Shown: one piece after another, positions 9,213 to 17,438 of the stretch
Layout: the number at the start of each line of letters is the position of its first letter
How positions within the stretch are numbered: the stretch's first letter is position 1
Assembly (NCBI GenBank): GCA_022711175.1
Contig: JAKLFM010000029.1
Location: forward strand, 1-36,862
DNA: 36,862 nucleotides
Origin: Bacteroidota bacterium
GTDB lineage: Bacteria > Bacteroidota > Bacteroidia > Bacteroidales > UBA4417
Reading direction: 5' to 3'
Translations under genes and position numbers: made by a program
Notes under the pieces: model-generated
The model's database searches: none
Told to the model about the DNA's origin: nothing
What the model saw: the letters and a program-made list of their open reading frames with translations, nothing else

Positions 9213-10262
9213 ATGAAAAAAAAGGTAATATTTATATATCCTAATCTATCTTCATTTGTCAGAAAAGACATAGAGATTTTAAATACTCAGTTTGAAGTAA
9301 GGGTATTTGAGTTTGCTGTTAGTCACAAATGGCTTACACTTTGGTTATTATTTAAGGAGTTGGTATTCCTCATCAGATTCGTTCCTAAATCCAACTTCAT
9401 TATTATCCAATTTGGTGGGTATCACTCTTTTATTCCAGTCATTTTAGCCAAATTGTTTAATATTTCATCTGCGATTGTACTTGGGGGAACTGATTGCGTC
9501 TCATTTCCTTCCATAAATTATGGTAATTTAAGGAAATATCCTCTAAAATGGTTTACTCTCAAAAGCTTAAGGTATGCAACAGTTTTGATTCCGGCAAGCA
9601 AGGCTTTGGTTGAATATAGCTATACATATCAGAATCACGATTATTCAAAACAGGGTTATAAATATTTTGATCCCAAAAACAATACTCCTTATAACATTAT
9701 TTCTAATGGAGTATCGCTTCAGAAGTTCAGACCCATTGCAGGTGTCACTAGAAAGAAATCATTTATCACGGTTTGTACAAATCTTGACAATAGAAATTAT
9801 CGATTAAAAGGAATAGACCTTTATCTTAAAGCAGCTACAATATTCCCTGAATACGATTTTCTTATTATTGGTAAAACGCTACCAGGATTTAAGATTGAAG
9901 TTACTTCCAATGTAAAGCATATTGAATTTGTGTCGAACGATGAATTACCTGCAATACTCTCTTCTTGTACTTATTATTGCCAATTGTCTCTGTCAGAAGG
10001 CTTTGGCGTTGCGCTGATTGAAGCAATGGCATGCGGCTGCATCCCTTTGGTAAGTAAAGTTGGAATATTAGATTATATAATCGGAGAAAGCGGATTTGTT
10101 CTAGAAAGACATGATGAATCGCTGATGATAAAAGTCATTGAAAAAGCACTCAAATCGGATGTACAAGCCTTATCTGCAGCTGCCCGACAAAGGATTGTTG
10201 ACGAGTATTCTGATGAGCGAAGAAGAGTAGAGTTATTAGGATTAATTAATTCTCTTGTTTAA
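9213..10262 (+). CDS. Glycosyltransferase family 4 (group 1)
   Basis: A 349-residue GT-B enzyme. The start KKKVIFIYPNLSSFVRKDI and the C-terminal half with SEGFGVALIEAMACGCIPLV (about 262-281) are typical of group 1 glycosyltransferases; the second glutamate of this E-x(7)-E region normally contacts the donor nucleotide sugar. A further typical segment is NGVSLQKFRP. The middle (about 136-160) is rich in Tyr and Lys, unlike common family members. The likely role is sugar addition to a lipid-linked surface glycan. It is the last gene of the AT-rich glycan run; after it both gene type and base composition change. No terminator hairpin was seen downstream. Confidence 0.87.
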   Translation: MKKKVIFIYPNLSSFVRKDIEILNTQFEVRVFEFAVSHKWLTLWLLFKELVFLIRFVPKSNFIIIQFGGYHSFIPVILAKLFNISSAIVLGGTDCVSFPSINYGNLRKYPLKWFTLKSLRYATVLIPASKALVEYSYTYQNHDYSKQGYKYFDPKNNTPYNIISNGVSLQKFRPIAGVTRKKSFITVCTNLDNRNYRLKGIDLYLKAATIFPEYDFLIIGKTLPGFKIEVTSNVKHIEFVSNDELPAILSSCTYYCQLSLSEGFGVALIEAMACGCIPLVSKVGILDYIIGESGFVLERHDESLMIKVIEKALKSDVQALSAAARQRIVDEYSDERRRVELLGLINSLV

Positions 10263-10342
10263 GAAGTATTTTTATTAAAGTGTCTTTGATCTTAGATTGT
10301 GATGTTCAGGATTTGAACTAAAGATTATATTGTGAGCATTTC

Positions 10343-10350
10343 TATCTTTG
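10343..10350 (+). promoter_or_regulatory. Possible -7 promoter element for gpsA
   Basis: TATCTTTG matches TAnnTTTG and lies 16 nt before the ATG at 10367. The nearest TTTG upstream (10312-10315) is 27 nt away, longer than the usual 19-21, so the -33 box is uncertain. Confidence 0.4.
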
Positions 10351-10366
10351 CGTATCTTCGTAAGCC

Positions 10367-11344
10367 ATGCAACAGAAAAAATCAATCACAATCATAGGAG
10401 CCGGAAGCATCGGTACGGCTTTAGGCAATGTGCTTTCGATGCGTAATGACCTGGATATAAGGCTTCTTTCGATTGAAGATGATGTCGTGACCAGCATTTC
10501 CGGGCAGCATATAAATCAAAAGTATTTCCCGAATATAAGGCTTAATCCTTCGCTCAAAGCAACTTCCAATGCCAGGGTGCTCAACGATTCCGATATTATA
10601 TTCATTGGTATTCCTTCGCTGGCCGTTGTTTCATATTTGCAGGAAATAAAGCCCGAAATACCTGAATATGCAATTCTTGTAAATCTCGCCAAAGGCTTCG
10701 GGACACATAAAAAAGTAATTGCACTCTGCCTGCAGGATCATCTGCCTAATCCAACCTGTGCGCTCAAAGGCCCGTCGTTTGCAAGGGAAATTATCAACAA
10801 TGTTCCTACAGCTTTAACGCTGGCATCGAAAAATGATGATATCCTGGAAAAAGTTGCACCGGTTTTTGCCGGAACAACCATCTATATCGATAAGACCACC
10901 GACCTTGCAGGCGTTGAAGTATTAAGCATCCTCAAAAACATTTACGCCATCATTATTGGTATTGTTGACGCTCACTTTCATTCGCCGAACCTGCGATTCT
11001 TCGTTTTTACCAAGGCATTTAATGAAATGCGGAACATTCTCCTTCGTTTCGAAGGCCGGGAAGAGACCATGTTCAATTATTGCGGCATTGGCGACTTTGG
11101 ATTAACTGCCCTGAATGATATGAGCCGCAATCACACTCTTGGTTTATTAATTGGAAAAGGCTTTTTCACTGATGAAATCTCAGGCAAAGTGGTTCTCGAA
11201 GGACGGATAGCCACACAGATATTTCTGGACGAACTCTCAAGAACGAATTTTCCAAAGGAAAAGTACCAGATGATGATTGAGCTTCAGGAAGTTATGGAAA
11301 ACAGAAAAAGTGTGACAGATTTTGTTAATGCTATCATTGCCTGA
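10367..11344 (+). CDS. gpsA: NAD(P)-dependent glycerol-3-phosphate dehydrogenase (divergent GpsA)
   Basis: A 325-residue protein, close to the usual GpsA length (about 330-340). It should reduce dihydroxyacetone phosphate to sn-glycerol 3-phosphate for phospholipid synthesis in the cytosol. Visible motifs: the nucleotide-binding GAGSIGTALG (residues about 11-20), the AKGF lysine (about 109), LKGPSFAREI (about 132-141), LSILKNIYAIIIGIVDAH with the family's catalytic lysine (about 190), and GDFGLTALNDMSRN, the counterpart of GDxxxTxxxxxSRN. Several positions differ from the common form (GIGDFGLTA instead of GLGDLxLTC; SPNLRFFVFTKAFNEM instead of the usual NxRAALITRGxxEM). It could be a divergent paralogue with an altered substrate. 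It converges with the glycosyltransferase gene at 11356. Confidence 0.8.
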   Translation: MQQKKSITIIGAGSIGTALGNVLSMRNDLDIRLLSIEDDVVTSISGQHINQKYFPNIRLNPSLKATSNARVLNDSDIIFIGIPSLAVVSYLQEIKPEIPEYAILVNLAKGFGTHKKVIALCLQDHLPNPTCALKGPSFAREIINNVPTALTLASKNDDILEKVAPVFAGTTIYIDKTTDLAGVEVLSILKNIYAIIIGIVDAHFHSPNLRFFVFTKAFNEMRNILLRFEGREETMFNYCGIGDFGLTALNDMSRNHTLGLLIGKGFFTDEISGKVVLEGRIATQIFLDELSRTNFPKEKYQMMIELQEVMENRKSVTDFVNAIIA

Positions 11345-11361
11345 TTTCCTGTTGCTCAGGC
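11339..11361. terminator. Convergent hairpin covering two stop codons
   Basis: GCCTGA (11339-11344) can pair with TCAGGC (11356-11361) across an 11-nt loop. The left arm contains the TGA stop of gpsA and the right arm the TGA stop of the opposing glycosyltransferase gene. There is no T-tract on either side, so it may be a weak bidirectional end or chance. Confidence 0.3.
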
Positions 11362-12657
11362 AAGCATTTTATCCAATACTTCTGCCATTTGCCGCGTAAG
11401 CTCTCGCCGTGAAAATTGGCCAATATTGGTGCTTTCGCACATAAGGTTGCCCTGCTTGAATTTTTCAAAATAAGCGTCGATAATCGATCGCATCGAATTA
11501 TCGTCACTGTATGCAGTATTGTAACCTGCATTCAGATTCGAAATCAGTTTGGCAGCGTCACCGTCAGTTGGGCCGAGGCAAAGAATGGGTCGCCTTGCTG
11601 CCAGATATTCAAACAGCTTTCCTGTAAGAATCCCTTTTGCCTGAGGGGTTGTGTTTACAAGAAGCAGGAGTACCTGCGACTTCTGCATTTCAATAACAAC
11701 ATCGTTATGAGGTAGATATCCGATTTTTCTCACATAACTATCTAACCCTGCCTCAGCGATAGTGCTCAGAACTGTATGGTCAGCTTTGCCAACAAGCTTT
11801 ATTTCGAGCATCTGAGCGAACGAAGAATCGCTTTTCACTTTATCAGCCAGCACATCCCAAAACTTAAGAGGGTTTGCAAGCGGATAGATGGTGCCAAAAT
11901 GAGCGATACTAAATTTGCCGTCAATCAATGCTTTAGCCTGAACTCCGAAGTCGTCCTCATCAAAGCCGTTTGTTATTACCGGGTAAGGCCTTTCTACTTT
12001 ATTCGAAAACTCCTCCATCATATGATCTCCAACAACGGTGACAACATCTGCTTCACGGAGCACAACTTCTTCCAGTCTGCTGTGTTTACGATCGGCGAGG
12101 CGACTCAGCTTCAGTTCCTTGTAATAATAAATCCCGGTCCAGGGATCGCGGAAATCGGCCAGCCACCTGACTTTTAATTTTCGCTTAAGATGCAAACCAA
12201 TCAGATGGACCGAATGAGGAGGTCCGGTGGTTATGACAATATCAACGGGATGCTCTTTCAGATAATTCGTTAGAAATCTGACGGATGGTTTTATCCAGAA
12301 CCGGCGGGCGTCGGGTATGAAAAAGTTGCCCCTGATCCATACTGAAATGTATTCGGCCAACCCGGGCTTCTTCTTCTCCGAAAGAAATCCGGAGTTGATT
12401 TTTTCACCCTTATCCATACCGATGAGCTTTTTGTAAAAGCTGTATGGTTCCCAAATGGGTGTTCGGAGAACAGTCAGGTTTTCAGGAATATCGGCTTTAA
12501 GCGATTCATCACAGGAAGGATTTTCCGGATTTTCCGGCGTGTATATTATTGGTTCCCAGCCATATGATCGTAGGTATTTGGTGAATTTAAGCCATCGCTG
12601 CACCCCGGCACCTCCGCTTGGCGGCCAATAATAGGTGATGATAAGTGCTTTTTTCAC
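11356..12657 (-). CDS. Glycosyltransferase, GT4/GT-B type
   Basis: The start is placed at the GTG at 12657, giving a 434-residue protein beginning (V/M)KKALIITYYWPPSGGAG, the usual N-terminus of this Bacteroidota family. A longer frame reaches an ATG at 12708, but that adds 17 residues overlapping the end of the YfhO gene. The GTG is 4 nt after the YfhO stop, which suggests coupling. Motifs: PPSGGAGVQRWLKF (donor-side loop), ADFRDPWTGIYYY, the VTVVGDHM segment, and a C-terminal LTGKLFEYLAARRPILCLGP with the conserved glutamate that contacts the nucleotide sugar. It is probably an inner-membrane-associated enzyme of surface glycan synthesis. Its operon partners are YfhO and DUF4834. Confidence 0.85.
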   Translation of the reverse strand: MKKALIITYYWPPSGGAGVQRWLKFTKYLRSYGWEPIIYTPENPENPSCDESLKADIPENLTVLRTPIWEPYSFYKKLIGMDKGEKINSGFLSEKKKPGLAEYISVWIRGNFFIPDARRFWIKPSVRFLTNYLKEHPVDIVITTGPPHSVHLIGLHLKRKLKVRWLADFRDPWTGIYYYKELKLSRLADRKHSRLEEVVLREADVVTVVGDHMMEEFSNKVERPYPVITNGFDEDDFGVQAKALIDGKFSIAHFGTIYPLANPLKFWDVLADKVKSDSSFAQMLEIKLVGKADHTVLSTIAEAGLDSYVRKIGYLPHNDVVIEMQKSQVLLLLVNTTPQAKGILTGKLFEYLAARRPILCLGPTDGDAAKLISNLNAGYNTAYSDDNSMRSIIDAYFEKFKQGNLMCESTNIGQFSRRELTRQMAEVLDKMLA

Positions 12658-12661
12658 CGTT

Positions 12662-15145
12662 TTACTTTTTTCCGCTCTTCTTTGATGCTTCCGGTTTAGC
12701 TTCAACAATGTCCGGCTTTTTAAAAAGTTCGTCCTTGCGCTTGTATATCAACCAGCCTAACGCAGCCAGCACCGATAAAATAAGAATTGAAGAACTGGCA
12801 AGTGAAATTTTTTCTCCGGTATAATAAACCTTGGGGTGAAACTTGAATTCAATGGTGTGTTTGCCGGCAGGCACCATCATGGCCCTTAGAATATAATCAA
12901 CTCTGAAATGCGGAGCTTCCTGCCCGTCAATGTAAGCAATCCAGCCTTTGTCATAATAAATGTCGGAGAAAACAGCCAGTTGATTTTGTTTGGCAGTATA
13001 TTCATAAACAAGTTGATTGGGGCTGTATGTTTTAAGGGTTATTGTAGCAGTGGAGTCATAGGCAAAGCTCTGCCCTTTGATGAAATTCTCGAAACGCTGG
13101 TCAACAATCGCAGTTTCTTTTGGCCTGAAAGTATTAAGCGCTTCTATTTCTTCGTCTGCATTCTTTACCATTTTAAAATCACGTACAAACCATGCATTTC
13201 CGAGAGCCTCAAAGTTGATCTGAGGTTGTGGTTGCTTGTTTTCGCCATTCACTATGAAGTACTTGGTATTGAGCATGTTAAATACATTCATATTGCCTTT
13301 CGACAAATGATGCTCAATGATTTCCTGATACCGGCGAAGTTTAGCGCCATGATAACCTCCGATTGATTTGTGGAAGTACGATGTACTGGCGTCATTAAAA
13401 GGACTAACTGTTTGGTTGAATACCCTGAAATAGGGATCAACATCTTTCATGATGATTTCATCAGCCTGTGTTGGCTGAAAAGGATTAGCAGCAACACTTT
13501 TACGAACAAAGCTGTCGGAGTTGACATAACGGCGGTCAACTGACCATAGGTCGGCCAGAATCAGAATGATCAGAGCCGGGAAGGCAATGGTTTTCTTGAC
13601 TTTTCCATTTACAGATGTCCAGATAACTGCAGCCGCCAATACTATGAATACGAGAGAACGAAAAGCGTCAGCCCTGAGCAATGCAGCGCGATCCTGTTGC
13701 AGCGCGGTCATCAGCCAGTCAGGGAAGTAGTTTTTGTACTGTTCGTCGTTAGGGGTGGTGAAATTAAACAGTGTGCCACCAAATAAAATGAAGAATAAGG
13801 CGATGCCACCGGTTATCCCAAGTGCGTAATAGATTGATTTTGTGAGCTTTTTCCGGTCGAGGCTCCCGTCGAAGGCTTTGGCAAGTGCCATCATTCCCAG
13901 CAAGGGAATTACAAATTCGGCAATAACAAGGGTCATTGAAACTGCACGGAACTTGTTGTAACCGGGAACATTTTCGAGGAAGAAATTGGTGAGTGGCATA
14001 AAATTCTTTCCCCAGGCGAGTAGAATCGACAGAATTGTTGCACCCAGTATCCACCAGCGGTATTTCTTATCAACGATAAACAAACCCAGCACAAACAGGA
14101 ATAATACAATTGCGCCAACATAAACAGGGCCGGCAACTCCCAATAACTGCGGCCCCCAATAGGTGGGCATATTCTTTATTACCTCAGTGGCCTGCGATTC
14201 AGGAATTCCATTGGCAATGAGGGCTTTGTAAGAATTCGAGCTTGTTGAAAGGGGTTCGACTGATGCGCCACCCATAAAGTTGGGGATAAGCAGCGTAAAA
14301 GTTTCGGTTTTCCCGTAACTCCAGTCGGTTGCATAATCCTTGTCGAGCCCTGTGGTACGGTTCTCAGCTTCGGTTGTGAGTTCCGATTTGCCGCGTGTGG
14401 TATATTTCCCGTATTCGTAGGTTGACCAAATATTCGTTATGTTGCAGGCTACGGCAAATAAGGCTGCTACAAGCAGGACGCCAACTGATTTGAAGAAATC
14501 CGGAAGATGTTTTTCGCGAATGCTGAAGATGAACTCCGAGATCATAAAAACCACAACGATCATCAAAAGGTAGTAAGTGATTTGCAGGTGATTGGCATAT
14601 AGCTCAAGTGCCAGGAATAAAGCCGTAAGAGCGCCGCCCAGCAGGTATTTTTTTCGCATTGTGAGGATGATGCCGGCTAAAACCGGCGCCATATAGGCAA
14701 TGGCATGAGCTTTGGAATTGTGCCCGGCTTCAAAAATGATAAAGAAATAGGAGGAGAATGCGAATGCAATCGCTCCGGCAATTGCCAGCCAAACATTTAC
14801 TCCGAGAACAAGTGCAAGTATGAAGAAACCGAGCATGTAAAGGAATACCAGATCGGCCGGGTGGGGAAGCCCGAGTTTTAGCACTTTATCGACCTGTTTC
14901 ACCAAATTCCCTTTGTAAACAACCGAAATCTGGTAAGCTGGCATTCCGCCAAACATATTATTGGTCCATAGTGCTTCCTTACCGGTTTTAGCCCTGTAAT
15001 CCGATATCTCTTTAGACATGCCCTGAAAATGAACAATGTCGGACTGGCGCATTTTCTTTCCCTCCAGCAACGGGCTGAAATACACAAGAGTAACTGCAAT
15101 GAAAACAATTATTGCAACGATATACGGATAGGACTTTTTCAACAT
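12662..15145 (-). CDS. YfhO-family membrane protein (probable GT-C glycosyltransferase)
   Basis: I place the start at the ATG at 15145 (MLKKSYPYIVAIIVFIAVTL), giving 827 residues. The frame is open further upstream to 15310, but that part runs through the neighbouring DUF4834 gene and lacks coding character. The protein has about 12 membrane segments, an N-terminal loop with GMSKEISDYRAKTGKEALW and NNMFGGMPAYQI typical of YfhO, a large extracytoplasmic C-terminal domain (about 560-780) and a final membrane span before a Lys-rich tail. YfhO proteins of Firmicutes are linked to sugar transfer from polyprenyl phosphate onto teichoic acids; a GT-C role in Bacteroidota is inference. The adjacent cytoplasmic glycosyltransferase gene supports work on lipid-linked sugars. 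Confidence 0.82.
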   Translation of the reverse strand: MLKKSYPYIVAIIVFIAVTLVYFSPLLEGKKMRQSDIVHFQGMSKEISDYRAKTGKEALWTNNMFGGMPAYQISVVYKGNLVKQVDKVLKLGLPHPADLVFLYMLGFFILALVLGVNVWLAIAGAIAFAFSSYFFIIFEAGHNSKAHAIAYMAPVLAGIILTMRKKYLLGGALTALFLALELYANHLQITYYLLMIVVVFMISEFIFSIREKHLPDFFKSVGVLLVAALFAVACNITNIWSTYEYGKYTTRGKSELTTEAENRTTGLDKDYATDWSYGKTETFTLLIPNFMGGASVEPLSTSSNSYKALIANGIPESQATEVIKNMPTYWGPQLLGVAGPVYVGAIVLFLFVLGLFIVDKKYRWWILGATILSILLAWGKNFMPLTNFFLENVPGYNKFRAVSMTLVIAEFVIPLLGMMALAKAFDGSLDRKKLTKSIYYALGITGGIALFFILFGGTLFNFTTPNDEQYKNYFPDWLMTALQQDRAALLRADAFRSLVFIVLAAAVIWTSVNGKVKKTIAFPALIILILADLWSVDRRYVNSDSFVRKSVAANPFQPTQADEIIMKDVDPYFRVFNQTVSPFNDASTSYFHKSIGGYHGAKLRRYQEIIEHHLSKGNMNVFNMLNTKYFIVNGENKQPQPQINFEALGNAWFVRDFKMVKNADEEIEALNTFRPKETAIVDQRFENFIKGQSFAYDSTATITLKTYSPNQLVYEYTAKQNQLAVFSDIYYDKGWIAYIDGQEAPHFRVDYILRAMMVPAGKHTIEFKFHPKVYYTGEKISLASSSILILSVLAALGWLIYKRKDELFKKPDIVEAKPEASKKSGKK

Positions 15146-15173
15146 TGATTTTGGGTTTTGTATGCGTGGGGAA

Positions 15174-15464
15174 TTATTTAATTTCTTCGTAATCAGTATC
15201 TTCAGCGTTGTTGTATTCTTGTTTTGCCTGTACATCATCACTGCGGGTGATGGTAATTTCCCCTTCCTGTTGCTTCTCGCGATTTTTGCGAAGATGCGGG
15301 TTATCCTCAAAGCACTTCTCCTGGAATTTCCTGACGGACTTATTTACCATAATCGGAAGTAAATACCTTACAATCAACGAGTATATAGCATAAATAAGGA
15401 TGAGTATTCCGAGCAGGCGAACAATACCGGTAAAAGAAGCCTCGTTAATAAGAATGGGGTTCAT
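15174..15464 (-). CDS. DUF4834 family small membrane protein
   Basis: A 96-residue protein with one membrane segment (about 14-38: IVRLLGILILIYAIYSLIVRYL) and a charged cytoplasmic tail (KSVRKFQEKCFEDNPHLRKN, then a Glu/Gln-rich stretch ending DTDYEEIK). This matches DUF4834, a Bacteroidota-specific family of unknown function. It lies 28 nt upstream of the YfhO gene and is probably the first gene of the DUF4834-YfhO-glycosyltransferase operon. Confidence 0.75.
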   Translation of the reverse strand: MNPILINEASFTGIVRLLGILILIYAIYSLIVRYLLPIMVNKSVRKFQEKCFEDNPHLRKNREKQQEGEITITRSDDVQAKQEYNNAEDTDYEEIK

Positions 15465-15480
15465 GGCTGTTGTGAAAAGA

Positions 15481-15488
15481 CAAAATTA
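15481..15488 (-). promoter_or_regulatory. -7 promoter element for the DUF4834-YfhO-GT operon
   Basis: The minus strand reads TAATTTTG, matching TAnnTTTG, 16 nt upstream of the ATG at 15464. No TTTG was found at the expected -33 distance. Confidence 0.45.
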
Positions 15489-15540
15489 TCACTTTTCAAT
15501 GTTCGGTGTGATGTTGCGAGCCGAAATCAGGTCGCCAAAT

Positions 15541-15570
15541 AAAAAAGGAGGAAAGCAAAGCTCCCTCCTT
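15541..15570 (-). terminator. Rho-independent terminator of rpmH
   Basis: On the minus strand AAGGAGG (15570-15564) pairs with CCTCCTT (15551-15545), with a small inner AGC/GCT stem, followed by a T-run. It lies about 50 nt after the rpmH stop and before the DUF4834 operon promoter. Confidence 0.75.
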
Positions 15571-15620
15571 AGCAATGGGTAATATGATATTGAGCGGTTG
15601 TCACAAACAGCCGCAACCGG

Positions 15621-15770
15621 TTATTTACCTTCGTCGGAAACAGTAAGTTTCTTACGTCCGTGTGCCCTGCGGGCGGCAAGCACTTTGCGTCCGGCAGCAC
15701 TTTCCATGCGGCTGCGGAAACCGTGTTTATTTTTTCTTTTACGAATCGATGGTTGAAATGTCCTCTTCAT
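15621..15770 (-). CDS. rpmH: Ribosomal protein bL34
   Basis: A 49-residue gene. It starts [20 protein letters not shown], continues with a basic stretch ([20 protein letters not shown]) and ends KLTVSDEGK. This is the canonical bL34 sequence with the Bacteroidota-type LTVSD tail. It is a structural part of the large ribosomal subunit. In many other bacteria rpmH lies next to rnpA and dnaA; here it stands alone, flanked by its own promoter and terminator. The short 16-nt leader and strong -7 element fit a highly expressed gene. Confidence 0.97.
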   Translation of the reverse strand: MKRTFQPSIRKRKNKHGFRSRMESAAGRKVLAARRAHGRKKLTVSDEGK

Positions 15771-15791
15771 AGCTCGCTGATTTTAGGGGTG

Positions 15792-15799
15792 CAAAGGTA
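15792..15799 (-). promoter_or_regulatory. -7 promoter element of rpmH
   Basis: The minus strand reads TACCTTTG (TAnnTTTG) 21 nt upstream of the ATG. A loose -33 ATTG lies 23 nt further upstream (15823-15826). Confidence 0.55.
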
Positions 15800-15845
15800 A
15801 AAAACTATTTCAAGATAAAAAACAATATTGATTAATATTTAATAA

Positions 15846-15873
15846 AAATGCCCAGCTTTAGTGCCGGGCATTT
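15846..15873 (-). terminator. Rho-independent terminator of pepD
   Basis: On the minus strand AAATGCCC (15873-15866) pairs with GGGCATTT (15853-15846), loop of 12 nt, followed by a T-rich stretch. It lies 18 nt after the pepD stop. Confidence 0.75.
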
Positions 15874-15891
15874 GATTGTCAAATGGTTACT

Positions 15892-17352
15892 TTACTTCAG
15901 TGGTGCATTTTCAAGCGTTGAAGTAAGGAATTTCCAGAATTTTTCTACCGAAGCAATATTCACTTTTTCATCTGGTGAGTGCGGATAACGAATGGTCGGG
16001 CCAAACGAAATCATATCCCAGTTCGGATAGGCGCCACCGAGGATGCCGCATTCCAAACCTGCATGAATAGCTTTTATCTCAGGAATTTTACCGTACAATT
16101 TCTGGTAAACATTTTGCATTGTATTCAAAATAGCTGAGTTCATGTTGGGTTTCCATCCGGGATATTTACCGCTGAGTTCAACGGCGGCACCTGCAAGTTC
16201 GAAAACGCTCTTAATCATGATGCCGAGATCTTCCTGGGCCGAATCAACTGAACTGCGAAGCAGGCATTGGACCCTTAATTCGCCGTCAGCCATTTTTACA
16301 CTTGCAAGATTTGTCGAAGTTTCAACAAGTCCGGGCATATCGTCGCTCATCCGTATCACACCATTGGGGCATGCATATACAGCTTTCAGGAGTTTATCAA
16401 CAGTTGCACTATCAATTACAAATGAGGGAAGCGGAGTTTTTTCACAAACGAACTTCATTTCCGGTTCAACCGAAGCATATTCGCTTTTGAAAATCGCGAC
16501 ATGTTTATTGAAACATTCCAGAAAAGTCTTCTCTCTTGCTGACGGAATCGTAACAACGGCAAACGATTCGCGCGGAATGGCATTGCGAAGGCTGCCACCG
16601 TCAATGGATGCTAAGCGTAAATCGTGTTTTTCAACAGCATGATAAAGGAACCGGTTCATCAGTTTGTTGCTGTTGGCGCGCTGCAGGATAATCTCAAGTC
16701 CCGAATGGCCACCTTTTAAACCGGTAAGCGCAAGTTTATAAGCCACAACATCCTGTGGAACAGGCTCTTCTTGGTATTTCCATGCTGCATTGGCGTTGGT
16801 ACCGCCGGCACAGCCAACATACAATTCACCTTCATCTTCGCTGTCGAGGTTTAGCAGAATATCACCTTTGAGGAGGCCGGGCTTGAGACCTTCGGCACCG
16901 GTCATTCCTGTTTCTTCGTCGCAGGTAAATAATGCTTCTATCGGCCCGTGTTTAAGCGTTTTAGAAGCAAGAACTGCCATTGCCGAGGCTACACCCATGC
17001 CATTATCGGCGCCTAATGTGGTGCCGTTAGCGGTTACCCATTCGCCGTCAATGTAAGCTTCGATAGGGTCTTTCTCAAAATCATGAACTTTATCACTGTT
17101 TTTCTGAGGAACCATATCGAGATGGCCCTGCAACACTATTCCTTTACGGTTTTCCATGCCGGGAGTTGCTGGTTTCCTGATGATTACATTGCCAACTTCA
17201 TCGTGAATGGTTTCCAGATTCAGGCTTTTGCCGAATTCAACCATAAATTTCTGAATATCATCTTCACTCTTTGAAGGCCGTGCGATTTGAGTGAGGCTGT
17301 GGAAGTTTTTCCATACCTCGGAAGGTGACAGTTTGTCAATTTCTTTGTTCAT
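15892..17352 (-). CDS. pepD: Aminoacyl-histidine dipeptidase / cytosol non-specific dipeptidase (M20C)
   Basis: A 486-residue protein, the usual PepD length. It hydrolyses Xaa-His and a broad range of other dipeptides in the cytosol with two metal ions. Metal-site motifs are clear: LQGHLDMVPQ (His and Asp), TLGADNGMGVA (bridging Asp), CDEETGMTGAEG (catalytic and ligand Glu), NLDSEDEGELYVGCAGG (Asp) and the late YPHSPDEKVN (His). GGHSGLEI (central dimerisation region) and HAGLECGILGGAYP are also typical of the M20C group. A -7 element and terminator bracket it, so it is probably monocistronic. No catalytic residue appears to be missing. Confidence 0.95.
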   Translation of the reverse strand: MNKEIDKLSPSEVWKNFHSLTQIARPSKSEDDIQKFMVEFGKSLNLETIHDEVGNVIIRKPATPGMENRKGIVLQGHLDMVPQKNSDKVHDFEKDPIEAYIDGEWVTANGTTLGADNGMGVASAMAVLASKTLKHGPIEALFTCDEETGMTGAEGLKPGLLKGDILLNLDSEDEGELYVGCAGGTNANAAWKYQEEPVPQDVVAYKLALTGLKGGHSGLEIILQRANSNKLMNRFLYHAVEKHDLRLASIDGGSLRNAIPRESFAVVTIPSAREKTFLECFNKHVAIFKSEYASVEPEMKFVCEKTPLPSFVIDSATVDKLLKAVYACPNGVIRMSDDMPGLVETSTNLASVKMADGELRVQCLLRSSVDSAQEDLGIMIKSVFELAGAAVELSGKYPGWKPNMNSAILNTMQNVYQKLYGKIPEIKAIHAGLECGILGGAYPNWDMISFGPTIRYPHSPDEKVNIASVEKFWKFLTSTLENAPLK

Positions 17353-17395
17353 TTTAATATATTTTATTATGTTTATTTTCTGTTTTGATGAACTT

Positions 17396-17403
17396 CAAAA
17401 GTA
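17396..17403 (-). promoter_or_regulatory. -7 promoter element of pepD
   Basis: The minus strand reads TACTTTTG (TAnnTTTG), 43 nt upstream of the pepD ATG and inside the 86-nt gap after rsmG. No good -33 TTTG was seen. Confidence 0.4.
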
Positions 17404-17438
17404 TTAAAATTACCGACTGGCAGAAACATTGCAGCAGC

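Noticed and set aside
12709..12750. Longer ATG-started version of the GT gene reaching 12708
   Set aside because: The extension overlaps the YfhO coding end and is unlike the family N-terminus; the GTG at 12657 fits better.
15146..15310. N-terminal extension of the YfhO frame
   Set aside because: It runs through the DUF4834 gene in another frame and has no membrane or signal character; the ATG at 15145 gives the family start.
16142..16642. 166-codon plus-strand frame opposite pepD
   Set aside because: Antisense shadow of a well-supported gene; low-complexity Ser-rich translation with no family features.
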